Shown here: positions 20,063 through 28,967 of the stretch, one piece after another
Numbering within the stretch: position 1 is the stretch's first letter
Layout of the letters: every line of letters starts with the position of its first letter
NCBI RefSeq assembly: GCF_003027925.1
Contig: NZ_PYPS01000001.1
Coordinates: 340,212-404,211 of the forward strand
Origin: Micromonospora sp. RP3T
GTDB lineage: Bacteria > Actinomycetota > Actinomycetes > Mycobacteriales > Micromonosporaceae
Direction of reading: 5' to 3'
DNA: 64,000 nt
Made by a program: the position numbers and the translations under genes
The notes under the pieces: generated by a model
What the model saw: only the letters and a program-made list of their open reading frames with translations
What the model was told of the DNA's origin: nothing
Databases searched by the model: none

Positions 20063-20689
20063 CTACGCCGCGACCGGCCGCCGTCGGGCCGCGCGGGCCC
20101 GGCGCCGGGCCAGCGCCGGTGAGGTACGCGGGCGCGGGCGCGCGGCCGGCGTCGGGATCAGCCAGATCCGGGTGCCGGTGCCGAACAGCTCCGGTGTGCC
20201 GTGGCCGAGCGGCGGGCCGACCGGCGTGGGGGACACGCCCATCGGGCGCAGCCCGCCGCCGAGCAGCGGGGTCGACCGGACCGGGTGCGCGGTGTGCGGC
20301 GGCGTGACCGGCCGGGCCGGATGCGGCGCGTGCGGGCCGCCCGGGCGTCGGGTGGCGTGCAGGCGGGGCGGCCCGACCCGGAGCTGTGGGCCGCTGCGGG
20401 CCGCGGGCACCCGGTCGAGCCGGGCCAGTGGCACCCCGGGGCCGACCGGCGTGGGCCGCTCCCGGCGCAGCTCGTCGCGCGCCTCCTCCAACAGGTCGGC
20501 GAGGTGGATGCCGAGCGCCCGGCAGATCGCGGCCAGCACCTCGGAGGAGGCCTCCTTACGCCCGCGCTCGACCTCGGAGAGGTAGGGCAGGGAGACGCCG
20601 GCCGCCTGCGCCACCTCGCGCAACGTGCGGCCCTGCCGCAGGCGGATCCGCCGCAGCACCCCGCCGATCACCCGTCGCAGCAACGACAT
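20063..20689 (-). CDS. XRE-family regulator, ClgR/PopR-like
   Basis: 208 residues. The N-terminal ~75 residues form a Cro/CI helix-turn-helix (LREVAQAAGVSLPYLSEVERG then ICRALGIHLADLLEEA) that closely resembles ClgR and PopR, activators of clp protease genes in actinomycetes. A Pro/Arg/Gly-rich tail of about 130 residues follows and ends RRRPVAA. A C-terminal Ala-Ala is the known degradation signal by which ClpP proteases remove ClgR/PopR. The gene precedes clpP by about 225 bp on the same strand, supporting control of that gene. I saw no unambiguous ClgR box. Confidence 0.78.
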   Translation of the reverse strand: MSLLRRVIGGVLRRIRLRQGRTLREVAQAAGVSLPYLSEVERGRKEASSEVLAAICRALGIHLADLLEEARDELRRERPTPVGPGVPLARLDRVPAARSGPQLRVGPPRLHATRRPGGPHAPHPARPVTPPHTAHPVRSTPLLGGGLRPMGVSPTPVGPPLGHGTPELFGTGTRIWLIPTPAARPRPRTSPALARRRARAARRRPVAA

Positions 20690-20795
20690 GCCGGCCTCCT
20701 CGCGGTCGCCGTTCGCCGACGCTACCCATCATGCCCCGTCCCGGCGGCGTGGACCGGCCCGGTCGGCCCCGTGGTACCGACCGGGCCGGGATCGG

Positions 20796-21830
20796 TCAAC
20801 GCCAGACGACCGCTCGGCTGTGGAAGCTCGGCGAGAGGAAGTCCGCCTGGCCGACGATCAGACCGGCGTCGTTGACATTGATCGCGACGCTGCCCACCGA
20901 CCCGACCGGCAGCGGCAGCAGTTGGGAGCCCGCCGTCGGTGCGGGCCAGAGCATCGCCCGGCCGTCGGTGCCGTCGGTGCCGACCACCAGACCCGAGTCG
21001 TTCACGGCCTGTGCTGTCGGGGACGCCGAACTGGTGGACAGCCGGCGCATCGTCGAACCGTTCCAGAAGAAGGCGGCGAACGCGCCGTCCGCGGTCCGGC
21101 TGGTGCCGACCACCTGACCGAGGTCGTTGATGCCGCTCGCGTCGCTGGTGGGACCGCCGAGGGTGCCGAGCGGCCGGACGACCCCGTCGCGCCACACGAA
21201 GGCCTGGTTGACGAACGGCGGGTCGGTCCAGTCCCGGTAGCCGTAGGTGCCGGCGACCGTACCCGCCTCGTTGACCGCGACGGCGCTCGCGCCCGGCGGC
21301 GCGTCGATGGTGATCTCGGTGTTGCCGGTGCGGACGAACGCCCGCCGCCCGGCGAAGCTGTCGGTGACGTGATACACGCCGACCACCCGGTCCCCGGCGG
21401 TGTCGTACGCGATGGAGAAGATGCCACCGGTGAGGCCGAGATCCTGGATCTTCCCGTCGACCCAGGCCACGGCGTGGCTGCTGCCGTCCGCGGCCTGGGC
21501 GGTGCCGACGATGCGGCCCCGCTCGTCGATCGCCTGGGCCTGACTGTTCGGCCCGCCGAGCGTGCCCAGGTCCTCGATCCGCCCGTCCACCCAGCGGACC
21601 GCGTGCCAGTAGCCGCCGGCCAGCTCCGCCGACCCGACCACCACCCCGGCCCGGTTGACGTCGTACGCCGTGCTGCCCCGGCCGGTCAGCGACGGCAGCA
21701 CGACGGCGGTGCGCTTCGCCGTCGGCATCGCCGTGGCGGGCGTCGGCCGGGCCGCCACCGCGGGTGAGGGGCCGGCCAGAGCCACCCCGACGACCACGGC
21801 CAGCGTGGTCAGTGCCGCACCTGTACGCAT
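20796..21830 (-). CDS. Secreted HAF-repeat protein
   Basis: 344 residues from ATG at 21830 (AGGGGGAG just upstream; a GTG at 21848 is an in-frame alternative). A signal peptide (about residues 1-27, ending PAVAA) is followed by a chain of about seven repeats of the HAF type: LGTLGGPNSQAQAIDERGRI, LGTLGGPTSDASGINDLGQV and similar, each with GxxxG-hxhN/D-xxGxVVG. These form a propeller-like extracellular fold of unknown function. It is divergent from the K+ channel gene, with no operon partner. Confidence 0.8.
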   Translation of the reverse strand: MRTGAALTTLAVVVGVALAGPSPAVAARPTPATAMPTAKRTAVVLPSLTGRGSTAYDVNRAGVVVGSAELAGGYWHAVRWVDGRIEDLGTLGGPNSQAQAIDERGRIVGTAQAADGSSHAVAWVDGKIQDLGLTGGIFSIAYDTAGDRVVGVYHVTDSFAGRRAFVRTGNTEITIDAPPGASAVAVNEAGTVAGTYGYRDWTDPPFVNQAFVWRDGVVRPLGTLGGPTSDASGINDLGQVVGTSRTADGAFAAFFWNGSTMRRLSTSSASPTAQAVNDSGLVVGTDGTDGRAMLWPAPTAGSQLLPLPVGSVGSVAINVNDAGLIVGQADFLSPSFHSRAVVWR

Positions 21831-22009
21831 CCGACTCCCCCTCGTCACATTCGTCGGGGTCGAGTCTCACCCACCGGGGCGTCGACGGATGTGACGAGAT
21901 CCTTACCGCTTGCGGGCGCCGGGGCCGGTCCCACGGCCCGCCCGGCCGACTCCCGGCGTACCCGCTATCTTGAGGGCGTGCAGGCGACGGTGGCGGAGCG
22001 GGGCCGACG

Positions 22010-23023
22010 GTGATCCATTTTCCCGCGCAACGGCGGGGGCCGCTGAGCGCGCTGAGCCTGCGCCTGCTCGCCGCCCTCGGCCTGGTCTTCGCCACCGTCT
22101 TCGTGGTCTGGCTCGATCGTGACGGCTACCGCGACGTCAACGAGGACGGCCTGACGCTGCTCGACTGCTTCTACTACACGGTGGTCTCGCTCTCCACCAC
22201 CGGTTACGGCGACATCACGCCGGCCAGTCCGTCGGCCCGCCTGATCAACGTCCTGTTCATCACCCCCGCCCGGGTGCTCTTCCTGATCATCCTGGTCGGC
22301 ACCACCCTGGAAGTCCTGACCGAGCAGTACCGGACCGGCCGTCGCCTGTCGCGGTGGAGGAGATCCGTGAAGGACCACGTCATCATCTGCGGCTACGGCA
22401 CCAAGGGCCGCAGCGCGGTCTCCGCGCTGCTGGAGAACGGGGCGGACAAGTCCAAGATCGTGGTGGTCGAGCGGAGCGGTCCGGCGCTGCGCCAGGCCAC
22501 CTCGAACGGGCTGGTGACGATCGAGGGCTCGGCGACCCGCTCGTCGGTGCTGGAGGAGGCGCACATCCGCACCGCCAAGGCGGTCATCATCGCGACCGAC
22601 AGCGACGACGCCTCGGTGCTGGTGGCGTTGACCGTCCGGCAGCTCACCGCCGGTCAGGTCCGGATCATCGCGGCGGTCCGGGAGGCGGAGAACGCGCCGC
22701 TGCTCAAGCAGAGCGGCGCGCACCACGTGATCGTCTCGTCGGCCACCGCCGGTCGGCTGCTCGGCCTCTCCACCTCGGCCCCGCCCCTGATCGACGTGGT
22801 GGAGGACCTGCTCACCCCCGGTCAGGGCATGGCGTTGGCGATGCGCTCGGCCGAGCGCAGTGAGGTGGGCCGCTCGCCGCGTGAGCTTGAGTCGCTGGTC
22901 ATCGCACTGGTCCGGCGCGGCAAGGTGGTCGCGCTGAACGACCGGGCCGGTGCGGTGATCGAGACCGGCGACATGCTGGTCCACGTCCGCGACGACCGCC
23001 CGCAGGCGACCACCACGGCCTGA
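22010..23023 (+). CDS. TrkA-type potassium channel protein
   Basis: 337 residues. Two membrane helices surround a pore loop with the K+ selectivity filter TTGYGD (near residue 65). A cytoplasmic RCK/TrkA-N Rossmann domain follows (VIICGYGTKGRSAV near 122; VIIATDSDDASVL) and then a TrkA-C-like end (GKVVALNDRAGAVIETGDML). This is the MthK/Kch-like two-helix channel architecture. The start is GTG at 22010. It is a stand-alone gene. Confidence 0.9.
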   Translation: MIHFPAQRRGPLSALSLRLLAALGLVFATVFVVWLDRDGYRDVNEDGLTLLDCFYYTVVSLSTTGYGDITPASPSARLINVLFITPARVLFLIILVGTTLEVLTEQYRTGRRLSRWRRSVKDHVIICGYGTKGRSAVSALLENGADKSKIVVVERSGPALRQATSNGLVTIEGSATRSSVLEEAHIRTAKAVIIATDSDDASVLVALTVRQLTAGQVRIIAAVREAENAPLLKQSGAHHVIVSSATAGRLLGLSTSAPPLIDVVEDLLTPGQGMALAMRSAERSEVGRSPRELESLVIALVRRGKVVALNDRAGAVIETGDMLVHVRDDRPQATTTA

Positions 23024-23062
23024 GCGCCGCCTGCCGTCCCGGCGTGACCGGCGTCGGCCCGG

Positions 23063-23536
23063 TCAGCAGGCGTCCGGGCTCTCCGTGGCCGCTTCGGTGC
23101 AGGTCGGGGCGCAGCCCTGGCTGGCCCGCCGGAGCAGGTCGTAGAGCAGTTCCCGCTCGTCGGGCGCCAGCGCGCCCAGCACCTCGTCCTCCGCGTCGGC
23201 GAGCGCGCACTCGGCCTCGCGGATCCGGGTGGCGCCCGCCCCGGTGAGGCTGACGACGTGCCGCCGGCGGTCGGTCGGGGAGCGGCGGCGCTCGACCAGG
23301 CCCGCCGACTCCAGGTCGTTGAGCAGCCCGACCACGTTGGTGCCGTCGATCTGGAGCGTGCCGGCCAGCCCCTGCTGGCTGATGTCGCCCGAGTCGCGCA
23401 GCACGGTGAGCGCGACCAGGTGCCGGACGCGCAGGCCAAGCGGGGTCAGCACCGATTCCGAGCGCAGCCGCATCCGCCGGGCCAGGTGCTGGAGCAGCGG
23501 CCCGGAGCGGCGCTCGTCGGCGGGCTCGGCTGGCAT
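23063..23536 (-). CDS. MarR-family transcriptional regulator
   Basis: 157 residues from ATG at 23536; an in-frame upstream start at 23566 would add ten residues. The winged helix is clear: ISQQGLAGTLQIDGTNVVGLLNDL and wing RSPTDRRRHVVSLT. The C-terminal tail has three Cys in 16 residues (CAPTCTEAATESPDAC), unusual for the family and suggestive of thiol-based sensing. It is divergent from an azoreductase gene. A perfect palindrome overlapping the promoter between them is its probable binding site, so it likely represses the azoreductase and itself in response to quinones or electrophiles. Confidence 0.88.
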   Translation of the reverse strand: MPAEPADERRSGPLLQHLARRMRLRSESVLTPLGLRVRHLVALTVLRDSGDISQQGLAGTLQIDGTNVVGLLNDLESAGLVERRRSPTDRRRHVVSLTGAGATRIREAECALADAEDEVLGALAPDERELLYDLLRRASQGCAPTCTEAATESPDAC

Positions 23537-23573
23537 GTGACCCAGTCTACGTCGAACAAGGAACATCGACCTG

Positions 23574-23599
23574 CTATAAATAGTTCGTGCTACACGAAC
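23574..23599 (+). promoter_or_regulatory. Promoter with MarR-type palindromic operator
   Basis: GTTCGTG (23583-23589), CTA, CACGAAC (23593-23599) is a perfect 7+3+7 palindrome. Directly before it lies TATAAA (23575-23580), a good -10 box, so a bound dimer would cover the start of transcription. GGAGG of the azoreductase gene follows a few bases later. Confidence 0.75.
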
Positions 23600-23619
23600 G
23601 ATCGATGGAGGAGTAAACG

Positions 23620-24261
23620 ATGGCCCACCTGTTGCACATCGACTCGAGCATCAACGGTGAGCGGTCGGTCAGCCGTCGCCTCACCGCCCGCGCGGCCGAC
23701 GCCTGGCGTGCCGCCCACCCCGGCGGCACGGTCACCTACCGGGACCTCGGTCAGGACCCGGTGCCGCACCTGGACACCGCCGGCGGTCTCGCCCGGGCGG
23801 TGCCGCCCGACCAGCACACGCCCGAGCAGCGCGCGTCCTGGCGGGTGACCGAGGACCTGGTGAGCGAGGTCCTGCGCGCCGACACGATCCTGCTCGGCCT
23901 GCCGCTCTACAACTTCGGTCCGCCCAGCAGCGTGAAGGCCTGGGTCGACCACCTGATCGCGCCCGGGATCGCGCTCGACCCGGCCACCGGCGCCGGGCTG
24001 CTCGGCGGTCGCGAGTTCATCGTGTTCGGCACCCGGGGCGGCGGCTACGGCGCGGGCACTCCGCGCGCCGGCTGGGACCACGCCGAGCCCTGGCTGCCGC
24101 ACGGCCTGTCGCGCACCGGCCTGGAGCCGCGGTTCATCTCGGCCGAGCTGACCCTGGCCCCGGTCAACCCGGCGATGGCCGAGTTGATCCCGCTGCACGA
24201 GGCGAGCCTCGCCGCCGCCGAGCGGGCGATCGACGAGCTGTGGGTGCCGGCGACCGTCTGA
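23620..24261 (+). CDS. azoR: FMN-dependent NADH-azoreductase / quinone reductase
   Basis: 213 residues with a flavodoxin-like fold. MAHLLHIDSS with SINGERSVSRRL binds the FMN phosphate; LGLPLYNFGPPSSVKAWVDH and FGTRGGGYG are the characteristic AzoR flavin and substrate loops. The enzyme reduces quinones and azo compounds by two electrons and protects against electrophile stress. A strong ribosome site (GGAGGAG) lies 6 bases before ATG. It is controlled by the divergent MarR gene through the palindrome at 23583-23599. Confidence 0.9.
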   Translation: MAHLLHIDSSINGERSVSRRLTARAADAWRAAHPGGTVTYRDLGQDPVPHLDTAGGLARAVPPDQHTPEQRASWRVTEDLVSEVLRADTILLGLPLYNFGPPSSVKAWVDHLIAPGIALDPATGAGLLGGREFIVFGTRGGGYGAGTPRAGWDHAEPWLPHGLSRTGLEPRFISAELTLAPVNPAMAELIPLHEASLAAAERAIDELWVPATV

Positions 24262-24276
24262 CCGGTCCGGGAACCG

Positions 24277-24316
24277 CGAAAGGGCGGGCCGTCCCCCGGG
24301 ACGGCCCGCCCTTTCG
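24277..24316. terminator. Bidirectional hairpin terminator
   Basis: CGAAAGGGCGGGCCGTCCC (24277-24295) is the exact reverse complement of 24298-24316. The A/T ends of the stem give AAA before and TTT after it on either strand. It lies between the convergent azoR and korB genes. Confidence 0.85.
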
Positions 24317-24333
24317 GATGCGCGGATCAGGAG

Positions 24334-25368
24334 TTACATGATCGTCCAGGTGTCACCGCTGCCGAGCAGCGCCGAGAGCTGCTGCTCCGGGGTCTGGTCG
24401 ACGCTCGCCCGCGCGGACGCGACCTGCTCCTGCACCACGCTGTCGTAGGAGGGCCGGTCCACCGACCGGAACACCCCGAGCGGCGTGTTGCGCAGATCCA
24501 GCCCGGGCAGCCGGGACAGCGCGAACGCGTACGCCGGGTCGGCGACCGTGACGTCGTGCACCACGATCTGCTCCGCCGGGGTGGCCGCGGTCTCCCGCAC
24601 CTCCAGCCCGAAGCCGCCCGGCGGGTGGACGACGCAGAACTGCCCGTCGGTGCCGAACGTGATCGGCTGCCCGTGCTCCAGCCGGATCAGGTAGTCGTCC
24701 CGGGTGGTCGGCTCCTTCAGCGGCTCGAACGCCCCGTCGTTGAAGATGTTGCAGTTCTGGTAGATCTCCACGAACGCCGAGCCCTGGTGCTCGGCGGCGG
24801 CCCGCAGCACCGACTGGAGGTGCTTGCGGTCCGAGTCGAGCGTCCGGGCCACGAACGTGGCCTCGGCGCCGAGCGCCAGCGACAGCGGATTGAACGGGGC
24901 GTCCGCGGAACCGACAGGCGTCGACTTGGTGATCTTGCCGACCTCGGAGGTGGGCGAGTACTGGCCCTTGGTCAGCCCGTAGATCCGGTTGTTGAACAGC
25001 AGGATCTTCAGGTTGACGTTGCGGCGCAGTGCGTGGATCAGGTGGTTGCCGCCGATGGAGAGCGCGTCGCCGTCACCGGTGACCACCCAGACCGACAGGT
25101 CCGGCCGGGACACCGACAGGCCGGTGGCGATCGCCGGCGCGCGACCGTGGATCGAGTGCATGCCGTACGTGTTCATGTAGTACGGGAAGCGGGACGAACA
25201 GCCGATGCCCGAGACGAAGACGATGTTCTCCCGGGGGATGTTCAGCTCCGGCATGAAGCCCTGCACCGCGGCCAGCACGGCGTAGTCGCCGCAGCCGGGG
25301 CACCACCGCACCTCCTGGTCGGACTTGAAGTCCTTGGCGGTGAGCTTCAGGGCGACGGGCTCAGACAT
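24334..25368 (-). CDS. korB: 2-oxoacid:ferredoxin oxidoreductase beta subunit
   Basis: 344 residues. WCPGCGDYAVL and GIGCSSRFP supply the Cys ligands of a 4Fe-4S cluster. GDGDALSIGGNHLIHALRRN followed by NNRIYGLTKGQYSP is the thiamine diphosphate/Mg site of KorB-type subunits. Together with korA it decarboxylates 2-oxoglutarate (or a related 2-oxoacid) to the CoA thioester and reduces ferredoxin. The start ATG overlaps the korA stop by 8 bases, so the two are translationally coupled. Confidence 0.93.
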   Translation of the reverse strand: MSEPVALKLTAKDFKSDQEVRWCPGCGDYAVLAAVQGFMPELNIPRENIVFVSGIGCSSRFPYYMNTYGMHSIHGRAPAIATGLSVSRPDLSVWVVTGDGDALSIGGNHLIHALRRNVNLKILLFNNRIYGLTKGQYSPTSEVGKITKSTPVGSADAPFNPLSLALGAEATFVARTLDSDRKHLQSVLRAAAEHQGSAFVEIYQNCNIFNDGAFEPLKEPTTRDDYLIRLEHGQPITFGTDGQFCVVHPPGGFGLEVRETAATPAEQIVVHDVTVADPAYAFALSRLPGLDLRNTPLGVFRSVDRPSYDSVVQEQVASARASVDQTPEQQLSALLGSGDTWTIM

Positions 25369-27208
25369 TCTTCAGGACCTCTTCCAGCATCGTCTCCAGC
25401 TCCGCGGCGGTGAACGGCAGGCCGCGGACCTGGTTGTAGCCGATCGCGTCGACCAGGTACTTCGCCCGGATCACGTGGGCGAGCTGGCCGAGGTTCATCT
25501 CGGGAACGACCACCCGGTCGTAGGAGCGCAGCACCTCGCCGAGGTTGGCCGGCATCGGGGCCAGGTGCCGCAGGTGCGCCTGGGCCACCGGCAGCCCGCG
25601 CTGGCGCAGCCCCCGGCAGGCCGCGCCGATCGGGCCGTACGTCGAGCCCCAGCCCAGCACCAGCACCCGGGCGTCGCCGTCCGGGTCCTCGACCTCCACG
25701 TCCGGCACTTCGATGGTCTCGATCCGGGCCGCCCGGGTCCGCACCATGAAGTCGTGGTTCGTCGGGTCGTACGAGATGTCGCCGGTCTTGTCGGCCTTCT
25801 CCAGGCCGCCGATCCGGTGCTCCAGCCCCGGCGTGCCGGGCACCGCCCACGGGCGGGCCAGCGTCTGCGGGTCACGCAGGTAGGGCAGGAACGTGGTGCC
25901 GTCCTCGCCGTTGGGCCGGGTGGCGAACTCGACCCGCAGGTCGGGCAGGGACTCCACGTCCGGCAGCAGCCACGGCTCGGAGCCGTTGGCCACGTAGTTG
26001 TCGGAGAGCAGGATGACCGGGGTGCGGTAGGTCAGCGCGATCCGCGCCGCCTCCAGCGCGGCGTGGAAGCAGTCCGACGGCGACTTCGGCGCGATCACCG
26101 CGACCGGCGCCTCACCGTGCCGGCCGTACAGGGCCATGTTCAGGTCGGCCTGCTCGGTCTTGGTGGGCATGCCGGTGGACGGCCCGGCCCGCTGCACGTC
26201 GACGATGACCAGCGGCAGCTCCAGCGCCACCGCCAGGGAGATCGTCTCGCTCTTCAGCGCCACGCCCGGCCCGCTCGTGGTGGTGATGCCGAGTGAGCCG
26301 CCGTACGACGCGCCCAGCGCCGCGCCGACCGCGGCGATCTCGTCCTCGGCCTGCATGGTGACCACGCCGAACTTCTTGTGCTTGCTCAGCTCGTGCAGGA
26401 TGTCCGAGGCCGGGGTGATCGGGTACGCGCCGAGGAACACCGGCAGCCCGGAGCGCACCCCGGCGGCCACCAGGCCCAGCGACAGCGCCGCGTTGCCGGT
26501 GATGTTGCGGTACGTGCCGGGCGGCATCTTCGCCGGCTTGACCTCGTACCGGACGGAGAAGTCCTCGGTGGTCTCGCCGAAGTTCCAGCCGGCCCGGAAC
26601 GCGGCCACGTTCGCCGCCACCAGCTCCGGCCGGCGGGCGAACTTGCGCTCCAGGAACCGCAGCGTCGACTCGTACGGCCGGGAGTACATCCAGCTCAGCA
26701 GCCCGAGCGCGAACATGTTCTTGGCCCGCTCGGCGTCCTTCTTGGACACCGTCAGCTCGGCCAGCGCGCCGATCGTCATCGAGGTGAGCGCGACCGGGTG
26801 CACCGCGTAGCCGTCGAGCGTGTCGTCGTCCAACGGGTTGGTCGCGTAGCCCACCTTGGCCAGGTTGCGGCGGGTGAACTCGTCGGTGTTGACGATGATG
26901 TCCGCCCCGCGCGGCAGGTCGGCCAGGTTGGCCTTGAGCGCGGCCGGGTTCATCGCCACCAGCACGTTCGGCGCGTCGCCGGGGGTCAGGATGTCGTAGT
27001 CGGCGAAGTGCACCTGGAAACTCGACACGCCCGGCAGCGTGCCGGCGGGCGCGCGGATCTCGGCCGGGAAGTTGGGCAACGTGGAGATGTCGTTGCCCAA
27101 CTGTGCCGTCTCCGAGGTGAACCGGTCGCCGGTGAGCTGCATGCCGTCGCCGGAGTCGCCGGCGAACCGGATGACCACCCGGTCCAGTTGACGGATCTGC
27201 TTGGTCAC
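25361..27208 (-). CDS. korA: 2-oxoacid:ferredoxin oxidoreductase alpha subunit (gamma-alpha fusion)
   Basis: 615 residues. The N-terminal ~190 are the gamma domain (VVIRFAGDSGDGMQLTGDR). The alpha domain begins near 235 with GAYPITPASDILHEL (the YPITP motif of 2-oxoacid:acceptor oxidoreductases) and contains AEDEIAAVGAALGASYGG and TSGPGVALK. The fused gamma-alpha layout matches the oxygen-tolerant KorAB of mycobacteria and other actinobacteria. It can replace or supplement 2-oxoglutarate dehydrogenase in the TCA cycle. It is first gene of the korAB operon. Confidence 0.93.
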   Translation of the reverse strand: MTKQIRQLDRVVIRFAGDSGDGMQLTGDRFTSETAQLGNDISTLPNFPAEIRAPAGTLPGVSSFQVHFADYDILTPGDAPNVLVAMNPAALKANLADLPRGADIIVNTDEFTRRNLAKVGYATNPLDDDTLDGYAVHPVALTSMTIGALAELTVSKKDAERAKNMFALGLLSWMYSRPYESTLRFLERKFARRPELVAANVAAFRAGWNFGETTEDFSVRYEVKPAKMPPGTYRNITGNAALSLGLVAAGVRSGLPVFLGAYPITPASDILHELSKHKKFGVVTMQAEDEIAAVGAALGASYGGSLGITTTSGPGVALKSETISLAVALELPLVIVDVQRAGPSTGMPTKTEQADLNMALYGRHGEAPVAVIAPKSPSDCFHAALEAARIALTYRTPVILLSDNYVANGSEPWLLPDVESLPDLRVEFATRPNGEDGTTFLPYLRDPQTLARPWAVPGTPGLEHRIGGLEKADKTGDISYDPTNHDFMVRTRAARIETIEVPDVEVEDPDGDARVLVLGWGSTYGPIGAACRGLRQRGLPVAQAHLRHLAPMPANLGEVLRSYDRVVVPEMNLGQLAHVIRAKYLVDAIGYNQVRGLPFTAAELETMLEEVLKNV

Positions 27209-27358
27209 GCCCGCACCTCGCTTCGCTGAGCGCCGTCGCCCTCGTCGACGCGGCCCGCTCCGTTTCTCACCGTCAGAGCCTACGTCGGATGGTTAGGGCC
27301 GCCTTGGTGGTGGTCCGACGGGTGAGACCCGAACGGGCTGCTGTATGCCCTGATTAGG

Positions 27359-27374
27359 GGCGGTTAGTACCGCC
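27359..27374 (-). terminator. Short hairpin between korA and the secreted protein gene
   Basis: GGCGGT (27359-27364) pairs with ACCGCC (27369-27374) around TAGT. It lies just after the stop of the minus-strand gene at 27406. It is a weak terminator candidate without a T tract. Confidence 0.3.
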
Positions 27375-27405
27375 GACCGTAATCCAGATCACCGCGCCGC
27401 GCGCC

Positions 27406-28839
27406 TCACCGCTCCGTTGTCGGCTCCGGCACCGTGATGTCGCTGCGGCGACGCAGTGAGCGCGTGGCCAGCGTCAACGCGAAAACGACGAGCAACGCCG
27501 ACATGATGATCAAGGCGATGGCGATCCCTCGCGCCGGGCCGTCGCCGGAATCGGACCGCTCCGACGCAGTCAGCACTCCCTGAGAACCCGTCGGCGCGGG
27601 CGTCCCGGCAACCGGCGTGGACTGCGCCGCCGCCGCGCTGATCCGGAAGCTCATCTGCACCTGTCGGTCCCGCCCGCTGCGCGGGTCCAACCGGCCGATC
27701 ACCGCCCCGGCGAGCGGGGCCATGCGCTGGGCCTCCGCCGACGCGGTCACCGGCAGGCGCAGCGTCGCGGTCCGGCCGGCCGGCAGCGTGCCCAGCTCGC
27801 ACCGGGTCCGGTCCGGGGCCACCGGGGCGCAGGCGTTCCCCGCGTCGCTCACCGTCACCCCGGCCGGGAGGAGCACCTCCACCCGCCCGGCGGCGTCCAC
27901 CTCGCCGGTGTTGCCCAGTCGTACGGTGAGCGTGCTCGGCGCGCCGCTGATGTCGAAGAGGACCTCGTCGGCGCGGAGCGAGATGCCGGGCACCGGCGGG
28001 CCGGGCGGGAACAGCACCGCGAAGCCCTCGTCGTCGTACGCCGCTCCGGCGACGCCGGGCGCGACGGCGGTGACCTGGACCGATCCGCTCAGCGGCATGG
28101 TCCGCCAGGCGTCCCCGGCGACCCGGATCCGGATGGTGGCGCTGAACCGGGCGTCGGGTGCCACGGTCCACCCGCCGCAGCGGTGGTTGCCGCCTCCGGC
28201 GTCGACGCAACCCGGCGTGCCGCCGTCGACCAGCCCGGCCGGCAACGAGTAGCCGAGGCTGATCTGCTCCTCGCGTCCGCCGGTGTTGGTCACCGTCACC
28301 CGCAGCGTGGCCACCGTGCTGTCGGCGTTCCAGTAGTCCGGCGTCAGTGCCAGGTCGCCGGTGCTGACCTGCACCCCCAGCGGCCCGCCGGCGGCCTGGG
28401 TGGGCGGTGGCGGCGGGGGCTTGACGGGCGGCCCGACCGGCGGCGGGGCCGGCGCGGTGGTGGTGGCCGGCGCGGTGGTGGCCGGCGGGGCCGGCGCCGT
28501 GGTGGGCGGCGGGGCCGGCTCGGTGGTGACCGGCGGCGGGGGTGTGGTCGGCGGCGGGGGTGCCTCCGTCGGCGGCGCCGTGGTCGGGGTCGGTGCGGTG
28601 GTGGTCGCGTCCCCGGTCGGGGTCGGCTCGGTCGGGTCGCCGGGGTCGCCGCCCGGGTCGCCCGGCGCGCCCGGGTCGGCCACCCGGACCACCCCGGCCG
28701 CGGCGGCGGGGGTGACCGCGGCCCATCCCGGCGCCACCACGGCGACCGCCGCGGCCGCGGCGATCAGCGCGGGCGCGAACAGCGCGAGGGTACGGCGAGG
28801 CGTGACCCGGTGGGCAGGCCGGACGCGGGGGCGGGTCAT
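27406..28839 (-). CDS. Exported, membrane-anchored DUF11-like protein with Pro/Thr-rich stalk
   Basis: 477 residues. A signal sequence (LALFAPALIAAAAAVAVVAP) is followed by a Pro/Thr/Ala-rich stalk of about 100 residues. Two or three beta-sandwich repeats of the conserved-repeat (DUF11/CARDB-like) type come next: LRVTVTNTGGREEQISLGYS and LTVRLGNTGEVDAAGRVEVL, each with Cys pairs. A C-terminal membrane helix (IALIIMSALLVVFALTLATR) and a short basic tail complete it. This is a cell-surface architecture without a catalytic motif. The 566-bp gap to its left includes the korA gene end; it is probably monocistronic. It could be a cell-wall stalk or adhesion protein. Confidence 0.72.
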   Translation of the reverse strand: MTRPRVRPAHRVTPRRTLALFAPALIAAAAAVAVVAPGWAAVTPAAAAGVVRVADPGAPGDPGGDPGDPTEPTPTGDATTTAPTPTTAPPTEAPPPPTTPPPPVTTEPAPPPTTAPAPPATTAPATTTAPAPPPVGPPVKPPPPPPTQAAGGPLGVQVSTGDLALTPDYWNADSTVATLRVTVTNTGGREEQISLGYSLPAGLVDGGTPGCVDAGGGNHRCGGWTVAPDARFSATIRIRVAGDAWRTMPLSGSVQVTAVAPGVAGAAYDDEGFAVLFPPGPPVPGISLRADEVLFDISGAPSTLTVRLGNTGEVDAAGRVEVLLPAGVTVSDAGNACAPVAPDRTRCELGTLPAGRTATLRLPVTASAEAQRMAPLAGAVIGRLDPRSGRDRQVQMSFRISAAAAQSTPVAGTPAPTGSQGVLTASERSDSGDGPARGIAIALIIMSALLVVFALTLATRSLRRRSDITVPEPTTER

Positions 28840-28967
28840 CTGTCCTCCGGGGACGTGTCAACGAGGTCTCATTATTCGGGGACGGTTGCCCTCCGGCACT
28901 AGTCCCGCCAGGAAACGAATTCGTAACGTGTCCGAGACGTCTCGACGGGACCGGTACGCTCCGGGTC

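Noticed and set aside
20690..20740. ClgR box upstream of the ClgR-like gene
   Set aside because: CGGTCGCCGTTCGCC looks similar to half of a ClgR site, but no symmetric second half could be aligned.
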